Assembly (NCBI GenBank): GCA_000444245.1
Contig: ATSW01104401.1
Coordinates: 1-21,051 of the forward strand
Length of the DNA: 21,051 nt
Source of the DNA: Botryllus schlosseri
Taxonomy: Eukaryota > Chordata > Ascidiacea > Stolidobranchia > Styelidae
Direction: 5' to 3'
Shown piece after piece: positions 8,444 through 18,161 of this stretch. The notes beneath the pieces were generated by a model. It searched no databases. It was not told the DNA's origin and worked only from the letters and a program-made list of their open reading frames with translations. Made by a program: the position numbers and the translations under genes. Every line of letters starts with the position of its first letter. Positions within the stretch are counted from its first letter, which is position 1.

Positions 8444-8883
8444 CTTGCTGCGAGGTAGTGGCGTCTGGAGTGTATTGATAACCTGATATAGCCAACAATA
8501 TGGCTTAACACTGTTCTGACAATCACACAACAATGTACATCGAATATATATTTACTACGTGTGGATACTTCTTAAGCAAGGACGAGCAAAGCTAATACTT
8601 CTGACGTAATAATGAGCAGTGGCGTTTGAAAATCAACCGTTTGTGCTATCAATAACCTGGGATAATATCTCTTCCTTGTTAACGAATGCTCGATTATTTC
8701 ATATTCATTGTACAAACAAAAAGTAATCGTTCTTTCACAAAGAAATCGATTAGATATGTGAAGTAGTCGATTACGATTACTTTGGATTTTTNTCGAATGT
8801 AATCGATTGCGATTACGATTATTTNAAAATGCTGTAATCGTCGTAATCGATTACGATTACTAATNGCGATTACCCCATGTCTG

Positions 8884-8993
8884 ACCCACAGTAACTTGAT
8901 ATTTTTACGTTTTATCAATATTTCTACAACGTTTATCGAGGCTTTCGCGGGCCACACAAAACGGTGTAGCGGGCCGCAGTTTGCCCACCCCTG
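8884..8993. mobile_element. Right-end fragment of a hAT element (CAGGGGTGGGCAAAC type)
   Basis: The sequence ends GGGCCGCAGTTTGCCCACCCCTG+G, the reverse complement of a CAGGGGTGGGCAAAC terminus, with the GCGGGCC words usual next to such termini. The following 8 bases are GTATATAT, with T-A in the centre. No matching left end occurs in the window, perhaps because the neighbouring element inserted into it or the left part was deleted. The left limit is approximate. Confidence 0.6.
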
Positions 8994-10200
8994 GTATATA
9001 TTCTCATGGATGTGTAAGTGGATGGTGCATTGTACCGTATCAATTTGTATGAACTTCTCACGGCTTCGAATTCGATCGTCTCTATCCTGGCTGATAAAAA
9101 CAGACTGTAGCATGTAGCTATACAGTTACTCATTGATTTTATTAGCAGTTCTAGGTGTGCGTGAGCGATAACGCCATTCTGTGTGTCTACCGTAATTTTC
9201 CATGTATAATGCGCAAAATTTTACCGATTTTTTGCCCTAAAATAGGGGGGTGCGTATTATACATGGGTACAGCAAGCCTTGAAAAAAAATCTCCCTTGAT
9301 CAAAAACGTGAAATCACACCTTTCTTCATGTTTGTTTCCGATCACGCATCGCCTCTAGCCATCGTGCCCGGTAATTCGTATTATAGAGTGTAACGCGCCG
9401 CCAAATAGAGAAGGGTGTTGCCAATTAACGAAAAGCGTGTTGCCAATTAACGACGGCACAGCACGCGATCTCTTGTTGAGTTAGTTTGCCGTTTGTAAGC
9501 GAGCGAAATTAGGTCGCTGATTGTTACAAGCGTGCGCGGCAATCCTTGCTGATTCATCGCGTCAACGACAGGCCTTTAACAATCGCATAGACAAGAGGCC
9601 ATGTGCGCAAGATATAATCGCTTGCGTAATCAGTGGCATCTGCAACAGGACTGGTGCGCCCGAGATAACCGATAGCCTGAGCAATCGCATCTGTAATTGT
9701 AATAGGCCTAGTGCGCAAGATGTCGTGTGTCGCTAGCCTGAACTATCGCGTCGCCGGCCTCGCAGGCTTTGGCTACTATCTACTCTCGTTTAGAGACAAT
9801 GCCGTTCATTGTATTATGATTAGCGATGCGATGGTTATGTCATGATTGTTCGACAGTGACATCGCTAAACAGAACAGCATCTTGTACTAAAACAGTGGTT
9901 CTCAACCGCCGGTCCGCGACGACATTCCTGCCGGTCCTCGAGGAATATTACAATTTTATACTTTAATTTCAAGATGCAATGTTGAAGGCTTGTCCTTTGA
10001 TAAAATAAATAAAACATCTAATTTTGAACTGATTCCAAATTTCGTGAGGTAGCATTAGGGCTAGAAACATGTTCGATTTGACTTAAAGTGCAAGACATTT
10101 CATTTGACGACATGCGAGCAACAAATACAGAACAGATACGAGCTCACTCATCGCTAAGCAGCGCAGTTTGATCATTGGTTTTCGATACATTTATTTTGTG

Positions 10201-10975
10201 CAGGACCGTAACTGGGAAACCCCAAACGGCCCAATTGGAGAGGGCCCGAGCTTGAAAAGGGCCCAAAATTATTTCGCAAATGAATATAAATCATTGCGTT
10301 TTATTTGAAAGTTTTTTCAACATTTTTCAATTTCTTTTCGGGCTTTGCACGATTTAGTGTCCCTAAATGTCTTATGCTTATTAAGTTCCCTTCTCCGAGA
10401 AATACGCATGATTTATAGGCATTTCGGCGTCAGCCATTGCCGCACCACGACGTATCCACAGATAATGAAGTTTAGGTTAACATATGGGACTCCGAAATTT
10501 GGGCCTAAAATTCGACCGCGAGAAAAGCGCTTCAGTCGTGAATGATCGAAAATTGTCGCCATTGTCGCGATAAGCTACGTAACTCTCTGCTTATGCTGAG
10601 TAGAATGGATGTGATCACAAGTACAGGTGAAAACATCCACCCAAGTGTGGGGTCTTCGGGCGAAGCCCCCGGAAGTTTGGATTATTGCCCTGTGGGGGCC
10701 CCAAGATCAACGTTTTTGGGGGTGGGCTGACGAAGTGCTTTTTCGGCCCGGATTTGCGGATGGCAGGTACAGCTGCTGCAATGTGTTTTCTTGCGGCACT
10801 CACTGTATTCGCAGTTGCCGGAGTAGCCTGCGTCTGGTGGCAGTGGGCAATGAGCAAGGTAGCACGACAAGGTGCTTGGTTCGATTCCGATACGCTTCTT
10901 CTCTTGATATTGTCGGTCGGTATTGAGTTGGCGTGGCTGTTTAAACCCACGGCATTTGGCGCGAAAGACTGTAAA
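10201..10975 (+). repeat. REP-A copy 3, nested in the hAT element
   Basis: The start CAGGACCGTAACTGGG is followed by ACCCCAAACGGCCCAATTGG, GAGGGCCCGAGCTTGAAAAG, AAAATTATTTCGCAAAT, CTTTTCGGGCTTTGCACGAT and a GGCATTTCGGCGTCAGCCAT block, collinear with copies 1 and 2. GGCATTTGGCGCGAAAGACT at 10951-10970 resembles the inverted terminus seen at 6141 and may be the right end. A GC-rich middle (10640-10760) is not shared with the other copies, so something else may be inserted there. Confidence 0.5.
10838..10888 (+). promoter_or_regulatory. Possible RNA polymerase III A/B boxes (second SINE-like head)
   Basis: TGGCAGTGGG at 10838 resembles an A box with two bases missing, and GGTTCGATTCC at 10878-10888 is a very good B box. 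The 30-base gap is normal for a tRNA head. No cloverleaf is evident, and the sequence is embedded in the REP-A copy. It may be a degraded SINE head of the same kind as 8095; a chance B-box match is possible. Confidence 0.35.
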
Positions 10976-11465
10976 CGACTCTCAGCGGTAGCACGTTTAT
11001 CTGGACAAGGTAATTTTACCTCGACTTGGCAGACTCACTACCATAAAATCACATGGATGCCATCATGAATATTATTAAATACGATCAAAACCCTCCAAAT
11101 GTCACTCTCTAGCATCATATAATTGCCAAAAACGGTTGCATACTTTATTTTTTGGCTTCATTTCCTTTTTGACAGTTCACCGGTCCGCCAGACATTTTTT
11201 GAAATTTTACCGGTCCGCGAGGCGGAAAAGGTTTAGAACCACTGTACTAAAACACAACTATTCATGTACAGCGAATGCAGGGTGCGGTGCGTACTATACA
11301 TGGGTACAGGCTTTTTCCTAGAATTTACACGCCATTTTAAGGGTGCGTATTATACATGGGGGCGTACTATATTCGGAAAATTACGGTGTTTAACTTTACA
11401 TTCGTCATTTGATTCAAGATATATGGCCAAGTTATCAGTTTTTCACTCGGCTAGCAAAATGTAAT

Positions 11466-11566
11466 GACTTTGAATCATCACTCATACTTCAAATATTCAA
11501 TTTGACTTGAATCGTGACTTGACTCGAGTCACCACCAAAAAGCGAGTGACTTGACTTGACTCGAGC
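11466..11566. repeat. GACTTG/GACTCGAG-rich tract
   Basis: TTGACTTGAATCGTGACTTG, ACTCGAGTCACC and GTGACTTGACTTGACTCGAG recur, as in 7421-7600. CAGGGATGCCACTGGG follows immediately and looks like an inverted-repeat terminus, but no partner end was found. Confidence 0.5.
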
Positions 11567-11639
11567 AGGGATGCCACTGGGATATTTCAGAAAAACCCAG
11601 ACGTGGAGGCCAAAAAAACCCAGCTGTAAAACTAGGACC

Positions 11640-12684
11640 TGACAGTCAACCTACAGTCATAGAGTCATAGGAGCCTTTGATATTGAATTTCTAACGGTTC
11701 ATACTATACATTTTGCTCGGTTTTCAATGAAAATCCCACAAAAATATGTTGTTTTCCTCTCGGCTGGTGCGCGGCTTCAATACTTAATAGTGCATTAATT
11801 ATATGATTGCGCTCAGAAAGTTCGTAAGAATGCCATCCATTCCCTATTTCCGAGGGTGATTTTCGTATATTTTCAGTGACCTAACCAGATTGAAAGTAGC
11901 TTTCAATTGATTAATCCAGGGACAATCACTTTTATCTGGTATAATGACACAGACCCATGTTTAGTCGAAAAAATAACTGCCGTAACTTCCAAATCATGAA
12001 ATTCAGGGTGCGTTTGAATGTGCTGATAACCAACCCAGCCACTGAATAGCTTGCTGGGGGTGTCCCTGTGTGATCGAAATAGAATCAGATAACAACCATC
12101 GCCTGGTCTGCCCATGTGCACATATCATAAAGTTACATGTTCTTTATCGATACACGATGAATTTATTGGAGTGATGCTAGCATTCAAGTCATTTTACGTT
12201 TCAAATTATAAGACGTTTCCAATGATTTGCTCTATGAACATGACTTTCTTTGACCTGGACAGACAGAAGTTTATTTCCAGGTGCAACAAAGTAATGCTAT
12301 GAAATGGTGGCCAGCGATACGACCATCAGGTCTTCAAGTCAGCTGGTCACCTCCTGATAAAATTTGTTCGTGATAAATGTGTATCGACAACCATGGGTTC
12401 TCGAAATCTTATTTTGATAAAATCACTCTTGATCAGGGAATGGTGTGTATCAGGGTTGGCGACCATATTTTGCTCAGCTGGTATCAAAATGATTCTTTTC
12501 TCGGACCGGGTCATTCGAAGACCATATACGTTCAAATATGGTGTAGCTTGCACACTATAAGGGGACTAGAGAGTGTCTAGTGAGGCATCGACACACATGT
12601 ATCGATGAAAGATATTAGGCCAGTTTGTTTTTTGAGCTTTATCAGAGATATTTCAAAACCAATCGGGAAATGTTATAGTGTTTA
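11640..12684. other. Largest repeat-free stretch of the left half; no gene assigned
   Basis: A minus-strand frame at 11903-12121 encodes 72 residues of protein-like composition (GDGCYLILFRSHRDTPSKLF near its start), but no domain is recognised, and no partner exon or clear splice site was found. Opposed open frames at 12347-12580 are antisense to each other and not convincing. No repeat shared with the rest of the window was recognised. Confidence 0.35.
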
Positions 12685-13358
12685 TGTCCATTTCTGGTGA
12701 ACTCCGGACTAATCTATTTAATTATATACTTGTTATACGTACGAAATCGCTAGTGGTCACTGGTCATGTTATGGGGGTGTTCATAGTCGCGCCAAGCGTG
12801 ATTAAAATATTAGATTTACTAATCAATTTCGTCGTTAATATTGGTTAGTAGTTTTACATATTACTATCAAACATTTATCCTTTCTCAACCCACGTGATCA
12901 TATTCAACGGTACAGTAGATGGACAGGGTGTTTTCAAGGCGAGTAATAAATGACAATGCATCTTCGGGTGAGCCAATTGTTATTAGTCATTTTGTTGCAT
13001 GCTGTTATTACCTGACCTCCCATCAGTATTGTCGGTATAGTGAAGACTATACACCATTCCGAGTTGGTATTTCTATGTGGGGCCTGGGGCGCATCATTTT
13101 CCTGTGCTGTTCGATTCTGTAGTATGGGGCATTGATTGCAAAGACCCTCTACTATTAAAATAGAAAAACGAAGTAACGTTGAATCGCGTGATGCACGAAG
13201 AAATTTTCAAGATTCATAAACATCTCTCAAGAATCTTTCAAGTTAATTCGTTAATTCAAATTGCATGTCGACAACCCCCAACACATACAAATTGAATTAC
13301 GTGTCCATGTCTACGGCCGCACAAATTTCCTTCTACGGCCGCAGGTTGGCTAACCCTG
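12685..13358 (+). mobile_element. hAT copy lacking its left end, paralogous to 17462-18161
   Basis: It is collinear with 17575-18161. Shared blocks include TGTCCATTT / GGTGAAC / GGACTA, CAATTGTTATTAGTCA, TTTGTTGCATGCTGTTAT, GGCGCATCATT and AAATTTCCTTCTACGGC. The right end GGTTGGCTAACCCTG matches the intact copy's GGTTGGCCACCCCTG. The right flank GCTTACAC has T-A in the centre. The left terminus and first 110 or so bases of the intact copy are not found here, so it is truncated or rearranged. Confidence 0.75.
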
Positions 13359-13371
13359 GCTTACACGAATG

Positions 13372-13408
13372 ACATGGCGAGGAGGAGCCTAGATAAACCT
13401 CCAACCCA
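13372..13408. repeat. Fragment of dispersed repeat shared with 218-251
   Basis: ATGGCGAGGAGGAGCC and AGATAAACCTCCAA correspond to the fragment near the left edge of the window. See that entry for the comparison. Confidence 0.5.
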
Positions 13409-13469
13409 TTGGTGTTGCAGCTGTTGATTATACTACTACGTATTGTCGGCATTGAAACATCCTCACTAG

Positions 13470-13573
13470 AGTCACTACAACCCTAATTTCGGCCCTGAGC
13501 GGCATTGTCGGCAATGGCGACATTGGTGACATTGGCGATATTGACAAATCAAATACACCCTTCCCCTACTCAT
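13470..13573 (-). repeat. Inverted minisatellite copy (matches 5940-6080)
   Basis: On the minus strand it reads GGTGTATTTGATTTGT, then CGCCAATGTCACCAATGTCG units, then GCCGAAATTAGGGTTG, the same order as at 5935-6080 but with fewer units. The flanking unique words show this is a shared repeat unit, not independent simple-sequence growth. Confidence 0.7.
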
Positions 13574-13584
13574 ATAGCCTAAAG

Positions 13585-14573
13585 CAGGGGTCGCCAACTC
13601 AAAATGGGTCGCGGGCCACTTTTCGAATTTCGCAGCGGCCGCGGGCCGCATAAATTCAATATCGGTGGTATAAACTAGGCAACCATCGTTTTGAAACTCT
13701 ACATCAGTAAAACGCCGTGCTACTTAATTTAGGCAATGGGCGTAGTGACCACAAAAGAAGTAATATTTTATCAAAGGAATACAAATACAACAAAAAATCA
13801 TTACCATTAATTTCATTTTATTTTGAAGTCTGAGCTGTGCACGATACTGGAAACGCTTTTAAGCGAATAAGGACTCGATATTGGGGCTAGCGAGATACGT
13901 TACTAGTTGAAAGATCATCTCCACGTAAAGCTTGATGGGGAAGCCCTAAGCCAGTGGTTCTCAAACATTTTTAGACACGCCCCCCTTAATGATACTTACA
14001 ACTTTTGCACCCCCCCCCCATCGTCATATCACAAAATGCAACCAGAATGCTAGCAATCCCAACGGATAGTTTGATGGCATTGAAGGCTATGACTGTAGAT
14101 ATATACAAAATACACGGACTATACACAAAATTTAAATCTGAAGTATATCGCGCGGAGCGTGAAAAAATTTTCAGTTGACCGCAGCTCCGCGCCCTCTTCA
14201 GATGCTTTCACGCCCCCACAAGAGGGGCGTGCCCCCCGGTGAGCTATTGCCGTATGCCGTTGTATAGGCGTCTCGATCTTGGCAGTGTTTTGGCCATTGC
14301 ACGTCAGGGCAATATGCCCAGCCCATTCATTGCAGCAGATTATTCTTCCTCGATGGAATGCTGTTGCCATCTCCAAAGCAGTTTTAGCTAGTGATGAATA
14401 GTGATGTTGGGCACCGGAGAATAGCTTATTTCGAAACAACAAAAACAACAACAATACTTGAAACTGCATTTCAAAATGGTTTTCTCGGCTTTCTTCTGAA
14501 ATCTCAAATCACGTCGCGGGCCGCAAAATATGACCTCGCGGGCCGCATGCGGCCCGCGTGTTGGTGACCCCTG
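13585..14573. mobile_element. Non-autonomous hAT element, perfect TSD GCCTAAAG
   Basis: Left end CAGGGGTCGCCAACTC and right end TTGGTGACCCCTG are inverted copies, flanked by identical GCCTAAAG at 13577-13584 and 14574-14581. GCGGGCC words lie inside both ends. Target form is nnnTAnnn. A second hAT terminus lies inside at 13952, so part of the 989 bases is a later insertion. No transposase is recognised. Confidence 0.92.
13952..14240. mobile_element. Nested hAT fragment with CAGTGGTTCTCAAAC left end
   Basis: CAGTGGTTCTCAAACATTTT followed by ACACGCCCCCCTTAA is a typical hAT left end. GAGGGGCGTGCCCCCC near 14222-14237 looks like the matching right subterminal part. The final terminus GTTTGAGAACCACTG is absent, so the right end is lost and the limit is approximate. 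The left flank CCCTAAGC has T-A in the centre, as in other copies. Confidence 0.6.
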
Positions 14574-14872
14574 GCCTAAAGTTTCAAAAGGTAATTGTGC
14601 AGTATATTGAGCAATGATTGCAATCCTTTAGCGTTAGTTCACTTCAGTACCTTACCCGCCTATCCGGATGTTTGGCAGGATCTTGCTTTCTTGTTCTAGG
14701 ATTTGTCACATTGGTTCTCACTTCCTTGTCATATTCATCCCTTAAAAACAACAGAATTGCAAATCAAATCTTATGAACAGTCGTGCGTATGGCTTTCACT
14801 GGACGAATCCTGCATAGGCAGCAAGGCAGAAAAAGTGGTGCTAGCATCCAATTAGAGATATAGGCTCTAGAG

Positions 14873-15729
14873 CAGGGGCGGGCAACTTCTCCAGTCGGCG
14901 GGCCGGATATAGGAAAATTAAGTACTTGGCGGGCCAGATTGCTGAATCGATACAATATTCGCCCATTTATCCACATATACACGGTGTAAATCATATTTAA
15001 TGGATGTATTTTAACGACAGCAATGTTACTTCAAAGCCATTTCTCGCCGATAATGACGAAGACAATTTGGATGTGAGAACAGCATTGTCATACCGGCGCC
15101 GCCATGTCTTCTCTCTGATCAATCAACCACGGTGCAATCACTAATTAAGATTTCAAGGCGTTCGATAAGCCCGGTACCCCAAATTTGCCAAGATATCAAT
15201 TCATCAGGGCTGAGTGTGATGAGATAGCGTCGTTGTTCAACTGTGTGGCCTATTTTATCTCGATATTGAATTCATGCGGATCGCGGCTTCTACGACAGTT
15301 GAAAAGTGGCCCGCGACCCGTTTTGATTGGCGACCTCTGGCACAAGCGGTGTCTTACAAAAGCCTAGAAGTGTCCCGTGCTACAAGTCGGCGGCTACGGA
15401 ATCAAAAATAAGAAATATCAGCCTGGTGTAAATGACCATTGTAGTCGACAAATACCATGAGCATGCAGCACGAACGATATTGGAGTTGAGTACATCGTAA
15501 ATGCTGATAATGCAAGTCTTCCCGCTTCGACAAACTTACGCACAAGCTCCACTCTTGCACGCTTCGCAGTGCGCATACATGTATTGATGTATATAATAAC
15601 AAACAGGCACTAAAATTTGACGTGGTAAGCAAGTAACGGGGAATCTTGGCCGAATGTAGCCGCGAAAGACGGAAAACTGTCCGCGGGCCAGACAAAATCC
15701 CTTCGCGGGCCGTATGTTGCCCGCCCCTG
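14873..15729. mobile_element. Non-autonomous hAT element, perfect TSD CTCTAGAG
   Basis: Left end CAGGGGCGGGCAACTT and right end GTTGCCCGCCCCTG are inverted copies, flanked by identical CTCTAGAG at 14865-14872 and 15730-15737. CGGCGGGCC and GCGGGCC words lie near both ends. The duplication matches the NTCTAGAN pattern known for Charlie/Buster-like hATs. It contains a piece of another hAT end at 15300-15339. No transposase is recognised. Confidence 0.93.
15300..15339. mobile_element. Nested hAT terminus fragment (13585 family)
   Basis: AAAAGTGGCCCGCGACCCGT followed by TTTGATTGGCGACCTCTG is the reverse complement, with few changes, of the left end of the element at 13585. Only this end is recognisable. 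It sits inside the 14873-15729 element. Confidence 0.6.
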
Positions 15730-15750
15730 CTCTAGAGGAATGGTTTCAAC

Positions 15751-17030
15751 CAGAGGTGGTCAAAGTAGTCAAGAAAGCTACTCAAGTAGAAGTAGAAGTA
15801 GCGACGAAAAAATCTACTCAAGTACGAGTAGAAGTACTTCTTCCATGCGCAACCTAAAACTACTTGAAGTAGAAGTAGAATTGACTGACTTTAAAAGTAC
15901 TCAAGTAAGTAAGTAGTTGTGAAAACGATCCTAATTTGTTAACATGGATTGTATAAAGGTGCAAATTGAGCTGTGCGAAAGGTGACGAGCGTGATTCATA
16001 TTGATGCATACCAACAGGTATCGAATTTTCGATAGCATAAGCATTCATTCCCATCATGACAGTATTGATATGGAAATGCGATACTAATTCTCTGTTTTCT
16101 CGAACAGCACGTTTTAGAAAATAGCATGGTACGGCGCCATCCCCCATATTATAAGGCCCGTAGTTTAGTCGAAGAGCAATACGCAGAAGATATAAAGGAT
16201 ACGGTGTAAACACATTGCGCGATTAGTAAACGTTAATAAAAAATATGGTGGACCGTAAAAATGCCATATTGTGTAGTTTTATTTCCGGAAATTAAAGGCA
16301 TTAATACACTTGCTTTTATATTTCAACATGATATTGTTGAAATATATTCAACTGATATTAATTATAACTCAAAGTATATGATACAGGGAATTAAAAGTGA
16401 AATATAAATACTACTTCTAAAAGTGGAACATGTATTTCATGCCTTTAGTCCAGAAGGTTTCAAAGGTGGTATGCTAAAACAGCTCTAAAACTAAAAAAAA
16501 GTAAGTCAGAGTCCACTTTTCCAGATTAGGACACGCCATGGACATGCTAGATTATGAAATGACAAGTATATGCTAGATTGCGAAACATCAGTTTCAAACG
16601 TTATGATGAGCCATATACTGTGATGAATTATTTCATATGGGCGAAGGGCGACAATATGGTGTAAACGGAAGCACGCCAACTCGCTACCTAAATTATATTC
16701 ACCGATACTTTATGAAATCATACTGGTCACTCCGTATCCACTGCGCGCGAAGCACGACGAAAATTCTTGGCTTTACTCAACTTTAATGAAAATTAAATGT
16801 TGATACTCGGTGAGAACAGCCCCGAAATTTCTCAGGCTATCTTCCTGATTGGGAGATTGAACTACTTCTACTTGACAAACTGAAAATAGCGAAAAGTAAG
16901 TAAGTAGATCACAAAATATTGCGTAGTAGAAGTAGCGAAAATCGGATCTACTTGAGTAAGTACCAGAAGTAGAGGTAAACTACTTGAGTACTTCGAAAAA
17001 GTAGAAGTACTTCGTTACTGACCACCTCTG
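15751..17030. mobile_element. Non-autonomous hAT element, perfect TSD GTTTCAAC
   Basis: Left end CAGAGGTGGTCAAAGTAG and right end CTGACCACCTCTG are inverted copies, flanked by identical GTTTCAAC at 15743-15750 and 17031-17038. Both ends carry many GTAGAAGTA / TACTCAAGTA words (15775-15920 and 16850-17010), a subterminal array like that of fish and invertebrate hATs with this terminus. Target form is nTnnnnAn, typical of Ac-type hAT. The 1280 bases contain no recognisable transposase. It inserted only five bases from the duplication of the preceding element. Confidence 0.93.
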
Positions 17031-17038
17031 GTTTCAAC

Positions 17039-17453
17039 ACACTTGAGTTCATCGAGTCGCCAACTCCAAGAGTCCAAGTAATATGGTGACTTTAGCATAT
17101 ATAGTATATATACCTACCTTTTATACTGATTTCTTCTGATGTGATGAAGGAAGCCATGTTTCATATCAAGTCCAGGATTATTTTTGTCCATACTTCTCTT
17201 CGCAAAAACTCCACACTCTACTTGACGTTAGTACCGCAGAACCATGGGGTAGCATTATCTAAATTCCTGTAAAAATATTTCATTCCAAACGGAAGAATAG
17301 TTGAAATATCATAAAAAAGTACTATAATTCATATAAAATTTGTGCATTGGGCTATGGTACAGACATCAAGCGACAATGAAGAATTGTAAAATAGATGTAT
17401 AAACCAGTTCAACATAACTTTGGAGCACTGAGTTTAAATAGCAATTAGCATTA
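17039..17453. other. AT-rich spacer, no gene recognised
   Basis: Nothing is supported except a short GAGTC/AAGTCC-containing stretch at 17041-17080. Confidence 0.4.
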
Positions 17454-17461
17454 GTCACGAT

Positions 17462-18161
17462 CAGGGGTGGCCAACCTTTTTGCTATTCACGGCCTCATGT
17501 ACCCTGAGGCCGCATTCCTAGGCATAGTGGTAATGAACTAACTGGACATCAAAAACCCTTGTTAAACTGACCACTGTCCATTTTCGGTGAACGACGGACT
17601 ATTCTATTTATTCATATTGGCATACATACAGAAATCGCATGTTATGAATTCTTCCGGGATTCGTTATGGTCGCGCGACCCGCAAAATCTTTTTCAGATTC
17701 ACGAATGAATTTTGTCATTAATATTAGTAGTTTAACATATTACTATCCTTTCTTAGCCCATGTGATCAGATTCACCTGTCGAGTTGATGGAGGGGGTGTT
17801 TTTGAAAATTTAGGGCAAGTTTTAAATGATGATGGATATTTGGGTGGGTCAATTGTTATTAGTCACTTTGTTGCATGCTGTTATTTCTTGACCTCCTATC
17901 AGGATTGTCGGTGTACATGAGGCGCATCATTGTCCTCTGCTGTTCACATCTGTACTGTGCGGCTCAGACTGCAAAGGGCACTACTATATTAAAATCGAAA
18001 AATGAAGATGGATTGAATCGCGCTATTACAAGATTAATTAAAATCTTTCAAAAATTCAGGAGTCAATTTGTAAATTCAATTTGCATCTTGACGGCCGCCA
18101 TCGCATAGGCTACTAATTGAATTACAAATTTCCTTCTACGGCTGGAGGTTGGCCACCCCTG
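17462..18161. mobile_element. Non-autonomous hAT element, perfect TSD GTCACGAT
   Basis: Left end CAGGGGTGGCCAACCTTTTT and right end GGAGGTTGGCCACCCCTG are inverted copies, flanked by identical GTCACGAT at 17454-17461 and 18162-18169. Target form is nTnnnnAn. It is the complete 700-base version of the family also seen, truncated, at 12685-13358. No transposase is recognised. Confidence 0.93.

Larger units (their letters stand above)
6493..8883. mobile_element. hAT-like element with GATTAC-rich ends, containing other repeats
   Basis: The left end CAGACATGGG and right end CCCCATGTCTG are inverted copies. The 8-base flanks are ACCCAAAG (6485-6492) and ACCCACAG (8884-8891), 7 of 8 identical, the length expected of hAT. 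Both ends carry dense subterminal arrays of GATTAC/GTAATC words (6519-6630 and 8745-8875), consistent with transposase-binding repeats. The interior holds a REP-A copy, a dispersed repeat, a GACTTG-rich tract and a SINE, so much of its 2.4 kb is probably later insertion. No transposase is recognised. The alternative is two separate solo ends that happen to face each other. Confidence 0.6.
9893..11244. mobile_element. Non-autonomous hAT element, perfect TSD TACTAAAA
   Basis: Left end CAGTGGTTCTCAACCGCCGG and right end GGTTTAGAACCACTG are inverted copies, flanked by identical 8-base duplications TACTAAAA at 9885-9892 and 11245-11252. CCGGTCCGCGA words lie near both ends. Target form is nnnTAnnn, typical of Buster-type hAT. 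It sits inside the 9189-11386 element and itself contains a REP-A copy from 10201. No transposase is recognised. Confidence 0.92.
9189..11386. mobile_element. Inverted-repeat element with TA-like flank, host of a nested hAT
   Basis: The ends CCGTAATTTTCC (9189-9200) and GGAAAATTACGG (11375-11386) are a perfect 12-base inverted pair. Flanks are TA on the left and TG on the right, compatible with a TA target with one change (Tc1/mariner-like, possibly pogo group). The word GTGCGTATTATACATGGG, or a one-base variant, occurs three times just inside the ends (near 9249, 11285 and 11343). Subtracting the hAT insertion and its duplication leaves about 838 bases. The interior at 9400-9890 includes a tandem GTTGCCAATTAACG pair and no recognisable transposase, so the element is non-autonomous. 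Superfamily assignment is tentative. Confidence 0.65.

Noticed and set aside
10685-11068. 127-codon plus-strand frame with two hydrophobic stretches, resembling a small membrane protein
   Set aside because: It crosses a REP-A copy and the SINE-like head, all nested in a transposon; no family resemblance was found.
12451-12465. CAGGGTTGGCGACC as the missing left end of the 12685-13358 hAT copy
   Set aside because: The sequence after it does not match the left part of the intact copy, and its 8-base flank GTGTGTAT does not match GCTTACAC on the right.
14119-14469. 116-codon minus-strand frame as a possible hAT transposase remnant
   Set aside because: It spans the boundary between the nested hAT fragment and its host element and shows no transposase motif.
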